53,224 nt of DNA from an uncultured Blautia sp. (GTDB lineage: Bacteria; Bacillota; Clostridia; Lachnospirales; Lachnospiraceae), in assembly GCA_937893675.1 (NCBI GenBank), contig CALBGI010000036.1, positions 1 to 53,224 of the forward strand, given 5' to 3'. Below the pieces are notes generated by a model. That model was given only the letters and a program-made list of their open reading frames with translations. It was not told the DNA's origin and ran no database searches. Numbering within the stretch: the stretch's first letter is position 1; each line of letters begins with the position of its first letter. The position numbers and the translations under genes are program-made. Below, piece after piece: positions 47,186 to 53,224 of the stretch.

Positions 47186-49558
47186 ATGAAACTAAAACTT
47201 TTATATCAGACGCCGGCAAAAAAATTTTCGGAGGCACTTCCTATAGGAAATGGAACTATGGGGGCAATGGTATATGGGGATTTTCCGGATTTTCATTATT
47301 CGTTAAATGCGGATACCCTGTGGTCTGGAAGACCTGGACAGAAAAAGCCGGTAATAGTAAGTGATGAAACAAGAGGACTGATAAAAAAATATCTGCGCGA
47401 GAGGAAATACGCAAAAGCTCAGCAGCTTGTGCAGGATAGGATGACAGGAAGGCAATATAACGAATCGTATCTGGGCGCAGGTTTTTTGCATTTAGAATTT
47501 AAAGGAATAAATAAAGCGACACATTTTGAAAGAGAGTTATGCATTGATACAGCATGTGCAAAGACAAAGATTTCTACAGGTGAAAAGGATATTCAAATAG
47601 AAAGTTTTGTATCCGCAACAGACGGTGTTTTAATAACGCATATAGTTTCAGATAAACCAGTTTCTCTGAACATTAGTGTGGAAAGTAAGCTGCGTTATTT
47701 TACTGATACAAATGATACAGGGCTGGAGCTTTATGGGGAAGCACCAGCCCATGTGGAACCCAATTATGTGGATTGTAAAGAACCGGTGATTTACGGTGGC
47801 GGAATGAAATTTTCAATATTGAGCAAGGCCAGAAGTAATGGAAGTATAGGCTCAGAACAAGAGAAACTTATTATTAAAGAAGCAACTGAATTAACGCTTT
47901 ATACAGTAATTATTACAGGGTTCAGGGGATATGATAAACCACTGGAAGAAAATATGAAAATATTGATGGCAGAAGGGTATGAAAAGATCCGAGAAGCAGC
48001 CCAATATAATTACAGGGAATTGCGAGAACGACATATAAAAGCCTATCGTAGTCTATTCGAAAGAGTTTCTTTGTGTATTAATGGGTCCGATGAGGAAAGT
48101 CGGATTTATGAGCTGTTATTTCAATATGGGCGTTATCTCATGATTAGCTCATCACAGATGAATAGTCCGTATAGTCAGCCCGGCAATTTACAGGGGATTT
48201 GGTGTGAAGATGTACGTTCCATATGGAGCAGTAATTTTACTGTAAATATCAATACGGAAATGAACTATTGGTTAACGGGGCCGTGTGCTTTGAGTGAATG
48301 CGACAGACCTTTGATAAATATGGTCAAAGATATTTCAAAATGTGGTAAAGAAACGGCACAACAGACATGCGGATGTGAAGGGTGGGCAGCTTGCCACAAC
48401 GTGGATATTTGGCGGCATACAGCACCGGTAAAAGGAGAAGCAAAGTGGGCATATTGGCCAATGGGCGGTGTTTGGCTTACCATACATTTGTATCAACATT
48501 ATCTTTATACAAATAATATAGGATTTTTAGAGGAACAAGCATATCCGATAATGAAAGAAGCTGGTAAATTTTGTATGGGACTTTTGTATGAAGAAGAAGG
48601 AATATGGTATACGGCGGCAAATACATCGCCTGAAAATACTTTTAGAGATGAGTTGGGACAGGAATGCTGTATTAGCCGTTCGGTAACTATGGACCATGCA
48701 TTAATAAGGGAATTGCTACAGGATACGCTTCAGGCCGGGCAGATTTTGAAAGATACAGATGAATTTCTTCAACAGGTGGAGAATGCACTTGCACATCTTC
48801 CGGAATATGAGGTTGGTATGTCGGGGCAATTGCTTGAATGGGAAGATGATTTTGAGGAAGTGGATGTTAATCATAGACATTTTGCTCATTTGGTCGGTTT
48901 TCATCCTTTTAGTCAGATTGATTTTGAAACACGTACGGGACTTTTGCCGTCAGTGAAGCAGGTATTAAAAAGACGTACAGAAGGAATGGCATATGAAATT
49001 GGATGGAACGAAGCATGGCTTACAAATTTTTATGCTCGCTTGAGGGATGGAAAAAATGCGAAGAAACATTTGGATCTATTTCTTAGACATTGTACATATC
49101 CGAATTTGCTTGGATTACATCCACCGCTGGGAGAATCCGTGGGCGAACGTGAAATTTTTCAGATTGATGGAAATTTTGGAATTACTGCCGGAATAATGGA
49201 AATGCTGCTTTATTCTAAACCGGGATATATTTGTTTACTTCCAGCCCTTCCGGAAGATTGGAAGAGTGGAATGCTACAAGGTGCAATTGCTTCTGGTGGA
49301 CATAAAGCTTCCATATATTGGAAGGATTCAAAATTGACAGAAGCTTATCTGGAATGCAGGAAGGAGGAGAAGCTTACAATTGTATATAGTCAGCCTTTTA
49401 ACGTAGGCAAAAAAGTGACTACGGATATTTCCACTGAAAATGCTTCAATGCAAGAAGAACAGAAGATAGGAAAAAGTATCAAGGAAGAAGATGACTATTA
49501 CAAATTGACTATATCATTAAAAAGCGGAGAAACGGTTAGAGTTTGGTTGAATGATTAA
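47186..49558 (+). CDS. GH95 alpha-L-fucosidase/alpha-L-galactosidase
   Basis: 790 residues, cytoplasmic. The N-terminal beta-sandwich begins LYQTPAKKFSEALPIGNGTMGAMVYGDFPDFHYSLNADTLWSGRPG, typical of GH95. The (alpha/alpha)6 barrel contains SNFTVNINTEMNYWLTGPCALSEC, where the Asn residues that activate water lie, WAACHNVDIWRHTAPVKGEAKWAYWPMGGVWL, and the C-terminal IDGNFGITAGIMEMLL. The family is inverting and removes alpha-1,2-L-fucose or L-galactose. The ATG at 47186 has AAGGAG upstream, 11 bp after the preceding stop; a longer in-frame start inside the previous gene is rejected. Confidence 0.93.
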   Translation: MKLKLLYQTPAKKFSEALPIGNGTMGAMVYGDFPDFHYSLNADTLWSGRPGQKKPVIVSDETRGLIKKYLRERKYAKAQQLVQDRMTGRQYNESYLGAGFLHLEFKGINKATHFERELCIDTACAKTKISTGEKDIQIESFVSATDGVLITHIVSDKPVSLNISVESKLRYFTDTNDTGLELYGEAPAHVEPNYVDCKEPVIYGGGMKFSILSKARSNGSIGSEQEKLIIKEATELTLYTVIITGFRGYDKPLEENMKILMAEGYEKIREAAQYNYRELRERHIKAYRSLFERVSLCINGSDEESRIYELLFQYGRYLMISSSQMNSPYSQPGNLQGIWCEDVRSIWSSNFTVNINTEMNYWLTGPCALSECDRPLINMVKDISKCGKETAQQTCGCEGWAACHNVDIWRHTAPVKGEAKWAYWPMGGVWLTIHLYQHYLYTNNIGFLEEQAYPIMKEAGKFCMGLLYEEEGIWYTAANTSPENTFRDELGQECCISRSVTMDHALIRELLQDTLQAGQILKDTDEFLQQVENALAHLPEYEVGMSGQLLEWEDDFEEVDVNHRHFAHLVGFHPFSQIDFETRTGLLPSVKQVLKRRTEGMAYEIGWNEAWLTNFYARLRDGKNAKKHLDLFLRHCTYPNLLGLHPPLGESVGEREIFQIDGNFGITAGIMEMLLYSKPGYICLLPALPEDWKSGMLQGAIASGGHKASIYWKDSKLTEAYLECRKEEKLTIVYSQPFNVGKKVTTDISTENASMQEEQKIGKSIKEEDDYYKLTISLKSGETVRVWLND

Positions 49559-49577
49559 GAAGTAGAGGATAAAATGT

Positions 49578-50618
49578 ATGATTCAAATAGGTGATGAAAA
49601 AATTCAGAAATATATAACACCTTTTCGATATCCGAAGCCCATATTGCATGGCTCGGGGATAGAAGGAGCCTTTGATGAAAAATCTGTAGATATTCCTTTT
49701 GTTTTTTGGCATTTAGGAAAATATTATATGGTTTATTCTGGGTTTGATGGAATTGGCTATCAATCAGCACTTGCGCAGAGTGACGATTTACTGCATTGGG
49801 AATTCGTAACGATGATTCTTAAACGTGATTTACAAAGCGGACGTTGGGATAAAAATGGGGGTGCAGTTACCTGGATAATTAAAGAATCAGATAATTTGTG
49901 GGAGAGGCCACGATTAAAAAAAATCAAAGGGAAATACTGGTTGATTTATCACTCCTATCCGGGAAATGGTTATGAGGAAGGTGCTGCTGAATTAGGAATG
50001 GCCTGGTGTGAAGATGAAAATCTGTTAGAATGGCATTTCTTAGATGAACCAGTGTACTCTTGGAAAAATGGCCAAGACTGGGAAGCAGGTGGCCTTTATA
50101 AAGCTTGCGTCATAGAAAATCAAGAGAAATGGTACATGTTTTATAATGCAAAGACGAAAGATGAACATTGGATAGAACAAACAGGAGTGGCCATATCAGA
50201 AGACTTAATGCATTGGGAACGTTGTTCGGAAAATCCGATTCTTAAAGTAGATAAAGGGCGATGGGATCAGACCTTCGTTTCTGATCCTTATGTAGTGCGA
50301 GATAGGGATAAGTGGGTTTGCTTTTACTATGGAATTGGAGAAATGGACAAAAGTGATGGATTATATCATGCAGAAGAAGGAGTTGCGTTGTCAGATGATC
50401 TGATTCATTGGGAGAAAGTGGAGGAGCCTATCTTAAAACATGGTCTGTTAGGAGCATTCGACAATCATCATGCACATAAACCGGCAATAGTATATGAAGA
50501 TGGGGTTCTGTATCATTTTTATTGTGGAACTTGTCCGGCAGCATCTGAGTTCCCTACAGAACTATTTGGAGAATACAGAACAATTTGTGTGGCGGCCAGT
50601 AAACCGTTTTTGCTGTAA
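49578..50618 (+). CDS. Five-bladed beta-propeller glycosidase, family unassigned
   Basis: 346 residues, cytoplasmic. Repeated blades carry the DDLxHWE pattern: AQSDDLLHWEFV, ISEDLMHWERC, LSDDLIHWEKV, the signature of GH43/GH32/GH117/GH130-type propellers. Candidate catalytic acids are in FDEKSVDIPFVFW (Asp), WERPRLKKIKGKYWLIYHSYPG, DWEAGGLYKACVI (Glu) and FVSDPYVV (Asp). An unusual DNHHAHKPAIVYEDG segment with three His residues lies near the C-terminus. I cannot place it in one CAZy family. Context suggests an exo-acting enzyme, for example on arabinose or galactose side chains. It begins 19 bp after the GH95 gene. Confidence 0.75.
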   Translation: MIQIGDEKIQKYITPFRYPKPILHGSGIEGAFDEKSVDIPFVFWHLGKYYMVYSGFDGIGYQSALAQSDDLLHWEFVTMILKRDLQSGRWDKNGGAVTWIIKESDNLWERPRLKKIKGKYWLIYHSYPGNGYEEGAAELGMAWCEDENLLEWHFLDEPVYSWKNGQDWEAGGLYKACVIENQEKWYMFYNAKTKDEHWIEQTGVAISEDLMHWERCSENPILKVDKGRWDQTFVSDPYVVRDRDKWVCFYYGIGEMDKSDGLYHAEEGVALSDDLIHWEKVEEPILKHGLLGAFDNHHAHKPAIVYEDGVLYHFYCGTCPAASEFPTELFGEYRTICVAASKPFLL

Positions 50619-50644
50619 GAGAATACAGGATTGGGAGAAGACTA

Positions 50645-52759
50645 ATGAAAAAGGTTGGATTTCAAAAGGCAAAAGCTATATGGGCAAAAGATAGAGAAGC
50701 AGAAAAGAATTGCGAATTGGCTTTTTTGGCAAGAATACCACGGCGAAAGAAAACGTTCATTTCTATAGCAACTTCAGGAATTTATCGTCTATGGATAAAT
50801 GATAAATTTAAGGCGGCGGGGCCTGCCCGAACTGCGCATGGATATTTTCGAGTGGATAAATATATGCTGGACGAGGAACTTACAGAAGAGGAGAATGTAG
50901 TTGTTGTTGAAGTGCTTGGATATAATGTTAATAGTTATGACACTTTGAACCAACTTTCTTTTTTAACGGCAGAAATACAAAATGCAGATGGAATCGCAGC
51001 TTATACAGGGGGAAATACGTTTCGCATTTATGATAGAAGAGAACGAGTGCAGAAGGTACAGCGTTATAGTTTTCAAAGAGCTTTTATCGAGGATTATCGG
51101 TTATCTGAGAAAAAAACGTGGGACTTTCTGGAAGAAGAACAAGTGTTTAGACCCGAACCGCATTACATAGCAAGAGAAATACGATATCCGCAATTTGAGG
51201 TGTTAAAAGCGGAAGCAGTGGTTGCGGAAGGGAGTGCAACTTTTGATAATGAGGAATGCCAAATAATTGGTGAGGAGAATTATTTTAAAGTAAATGATCA
51301 ACTTTTGGGATTTTCATATGAAGATGTTGAAGAACATATTTCAGAGGAAGCTCAACGAATTCGATTTTATCCCCAAAATGGAAAGTCAGAAGCTATCAAT
51401 AGAAAATACCTGAAAAATGGATATGCGTTATATTGTTTCCCCTATAATGCAACAGGTTTTTACCGTATTGATATCAAGGCAAAAGAAAACAGTCGAATTT
51501 TTGTGCAGTTTGATGAACTCTTATCGGGAGAAGACATTAATTTTCTGCGTATGTACAGCTGCAACTGTTTCGTGTACACAGTACAACCAGGACAATATCA
51601 ATTGATGAGTTTTGCTCCATATGTTATGAAATATCTTAAAATTATTGTAAAAGGAGCCTGTTTAGTAGAAAATGTAGAACTTGTGGAATATAAGCATCCG
51701 GAGGTTTCTAATAGAGTCTGCCTGCCAGAAGATGATGAGGAATTGCAGACGATTTGGAAGGCGGCCTTGGAGAGTTATAAAGCGAATTCTTTAGATGTCT
51801 TCATGGACTGTCCTTCAAGAGAACGTGGAGGCTGGTTGTGCGATAGTTATTTCACTTCTGCAGTGGAACGTATTCTCACGGGGGAAAGTATTCTGGAACA
51901 TGCATTTTTGGAAAATTTTATTCTAGAGGATAAATTTGCATATCTGCCAGAGGGAATGTTACCTATGTGTTATCCTGCTGACCATAACAATGGGAACTAT
52001 ATTCCGAATTGGGGAATGTGGTTTGTTATAGAATTAGAGAGATATGTAAAAAACACAGGTGATAGAAATTTGGCAGTGCGGGCAAAAAAAGCAGTTGATG
52101 GGCTTGTTGATTTTTTTGCTTCTTATGAAAATGAATATGGACTTCTGGAAAATCTTGATGGTTGGATTTTTGTGGAATGGTCTAGAGCAAATAGTGAGGA
52201 GTTGGTAAAAGGTGTGAATTTTCCTACCAATATGCTATATGCAAAAATGTTGTCTGCGGTTGGAGAATTGTATAAAATTTCTGGATTTACAGAGAAAGCT
52301 GTGAAACTCAAGTCGATTATTCGAAATAGATCGCTTAAAGGGCGTTATTTTACAGATCATGAACACAGGACACCGAAAGGGTGGAAAAACACTGGAGAAT
52401 GTACAGAAGTATGCCAGTATTACGCGTTTTTTTCTGAGGTTGCAACATGGACGGAAGATAGGGGATTATGGGAAATATTAGTGAGAGAGTTTGGCCCTGA
52501 GCGTCGAACCAATAATCTTCATCCAGAAATTGCTTTTACAAATGCATTTATTGGCAATTACCTTAGAATAGAGCTTTTGTATAAAGCGGGACTATATGAT
52601 GAGGTAATAGCAAATATCCGAAAATATTTTTTGCCTATGGCAAAAAAAACAGGAACACTTTGGGAGCATGAAAGTCCTACAGGAAGTTGCAATCATGGCT
52701 TTGCATCATATGTAATTTATTGGTTGGCAGGGATTTACGGAATATCCTCTAAGGAGTGA
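50645..52759 (+). CDS. GH78-like alpha-L-rhamnosidase
   Basis: 704 residues, cytoplasmic. N-terminal beta domains (ATSGIYRLWINDKFKAAGPARTAHGYFRVDKY is the rhamnose-type carbohydrate-binding sandwich) lead to an (alpha/alpha)6 barrel with DVFMDCPSRERGGWLCDSYFTS, the GH78 motif equivalent to DCPxRxERxGWxGD that holds the catalytic Glu/Asp, and a C-terminal TLWEHESPTGSCNHGFASYVIYWL with the second Glu. It is shorter than most secreted GH78 enzymes (often 850-1100). It would remove terminal alpha-L-rhamnose. GGGAGAAG precedes the ATG, 26 bp after the propeller gene. Last intact gene of the operon. Confidence 0.9.
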   Translation: MKKVGFQKAKAIWAKDREAEKNCELAFLARIPRRKKTFISIATSGIYRLWINDKFKAAGPARTAHGYFRVDKYMLDEELTEEENVVVVEVLGYNVNSYDTLNQLSFLTAEIQNADGIAAYTGGNTFRIYDRRERVQKVQRYSFQRAFIEDYRLSEKKTWDFLEEEQVFRPEPHYIAREIRYPQFEVLKAEAVVAEGSATFDNEECQIIGEENYFKVNDQLLGFSYEDVEEHISEEAQRIRFYPQNGKSEAINRKYLKNGYALYCFPYNATGFYRIDIKAKENSRIFVQFDELLSGEDINFLRMYSCNCFVYTVQPGQYQLMSFAPYVMKYLKIIVKGACLVENVELVEYKHPEVSNRVCLPEDDEELQTIWKAALESYKANSLDVFMDCPSRERGGWLCDSYFTSAVERILTGESILEHAFLENFILEDKFAYLPEGMLPMCYPADHNNGNYIPNWGMWFVIELERYVKNTGDRNLAVRAKKAVDGLVDFFASYENEYGLLENLDGWIFVEWSRANSEELVKGVNFPTNMLYAKMLSAVGELYKISGFTEKAVKLKSIIRNRSLKGRYFTDHEHRTPKGWKNTGECTEVCQYYAFFSEVATWTEDRGLWEILVREFGPERRTNNLHPEIAFTNAFIGNYLRIELLYKAGLYDEVIANIRKYFLPMAKKTGTLWEHESPTGSCNHGFASYVIYWLAGIYGISSKE

Positions 52760-52923
52760 TATAGAGGGGAAAAGTGTGTATTTTATGTTGCGTTTAGAAT
52801 ATAATTATCATTAGCAGAAAGGAAAAAATAAAAGAAGAGGACGGAACTTCTTCACAATCATACAGATTTATCTAATTGTTTAGTTGACGAGAAAAAACAC
52901 AAGAAGTTTTTATGATGAAATCA
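52760..52923 (+). other. Non-coding A+T-rich spacer
   Basis: No gene, promoter or hairpin that I can support. It joins the GH78-like gene to the transposase remnant; part may be decayed upstream transposase sequence. Confidence 0.5.
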
Positions 52924-53197
52924 ATGATACCGAAAAACAGAGTAAAAGGAGTTGGAAAAATATTTATAGAAGTAAAAATAGGGATTGCATACGATGGATA
53001 GGAAAAACGGTCAGAATTTGTACACGATGGAAAACAAGTTGGTAGTGGCTAGACTTTCCTTGCAAAAGACTTCTATTCCTATTGGAAGCAGTGACTGTAT
53101 AGACCTTTAGCCTGGATAGGATATATCAGTGAGTCCTGAATACAGATGGAGCGTATTGGATTAAAAAGTGGTTCTATAATAAATGTTGGGGTGCATG
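52924..53197 (+). pseudogene. Remnant of an ISLre2-type (UPF0236) transposase
   Basis: Decayed coding sequence. In the frame of 52948 it reads KGVGKIFIEVKIGIAYDG, then a TAG (52999) at the place of a Trp, further residues interrupted by two more stops including FLAKDFYSYWK, and after a one-base frameshift VLNTDGAYWIKKWF (53132-53173). These match, in order, the (E/K)VK-x-YEGW, EKF/DFY-like and ILN-DG-WIK segments of UPF0236 transposases as I know the family. Both ends of the gene are missing. It marks the right edge of the carbohydrate locus. Confidence 0.6.
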
Positions 53198-53224
53198 AAA
53201 TTTAGCTCATGCACCCTGATATTT
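53189..53224 (+). terminator. Terminator-like hairpin at the end of the carbohydrate locus
   Basis: Perfect 10-bp stem GGGTGCATGA/TCATGCACCC (53189-53198, 53207-53216) with an 8-nt loop; the window ends shortly after in TGATATTT, so a T-run cannot be fully judged. It may end the glycosidase operon or belong to the IS remnant end. Confidence 0.65.

Overview
The window reads as chromosome of a Gram-positive anaerobic gut Firmicute, most likely a Lachnospiraceae member. Supporting signs are strong AGGAGG ribosome binding sites, a cysS-mrnC-rlmB-sigH operon with the sporulation sigma factor SigH, ferredoxin-linked oxidoreductases, a PTV-rich secreted beta-helix adhesin and a YesMN/ABC/glycosidase locus. 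The genus cannot be fixed from this sequence alone. No rRNA, tRNA or CRISPR array was seen.

Layout. 1-2428 (-): 5' part of a large secreted beta-helix adhesin that runs off the left edge. 2689-6340: a metal-efflux locus in which arsR-araC is divergent from a free HMA metallochaperone and a Zn/Cd-type P1B ATPase. The shared control region carries two related operator-like sites and a 17-bp tandem repeat at 21-bp period. 6774-10704 (+): GNAT acetyltransferase, azlCD amino-acid exporter and larBC nickel-pincer cofactor genes. 10721-13312 (-): aldehyde dehydrogenase and iron-type alcohol dehydrogenase. 13460-17675 (+): glgX, trmO and lysC. 17758-19839 (+): a radical SAM protein with a partner of unproven function behind two LexA-type boxes, one of them inside the promoter. 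19976-24725 (+): a His-less HPr paralogue, a nuclease-helicase fusion, a secreted serine hydrolase and ridA. 24875-30574 (+): egsA/araM-ispF-cysS-mrnC-rlmB-sigH-HAD hydrolase, closed by a strong terminator. 30699-33526 (+): a two-component system and a small secreted protein that share an identically placed promoter motif. 33626-35722: ferredoxin-nitroreductase (-) and ferredoxin-type aldo/keto reductase (+).

35778-53224 is a visibly more A+T-rich carbohydrate locus. A YesN/YesM two-component system (-) is divergent from a sugar ABC importer (binding protein and two permeases, no ATPase) and five cytoplasmic glycosidases: GH42, a GH106-like enzyme, GH95, an unassigned beta-propeller enzyme and a GH78-like enzyme. 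The set suggests import and cytoplasmic breakdown of galactose-, rhamnose- and fucose- or L-galactose-containing plant oligosaccharides such as pectin fragments. The locus ends at the remnant of an ISLre2-type (UPF0236) transposase and a terminator hairpin, which together with the base-composition shift suggests horizontal acquisition.

The strongest candidates for undescribed biology are the LexA-controlled radical SAM/DUF4130 pair, the AraC-type tandem repeat in the metal-efflux control region, the two-component regulon motif, and the two unassigned glycosidases.
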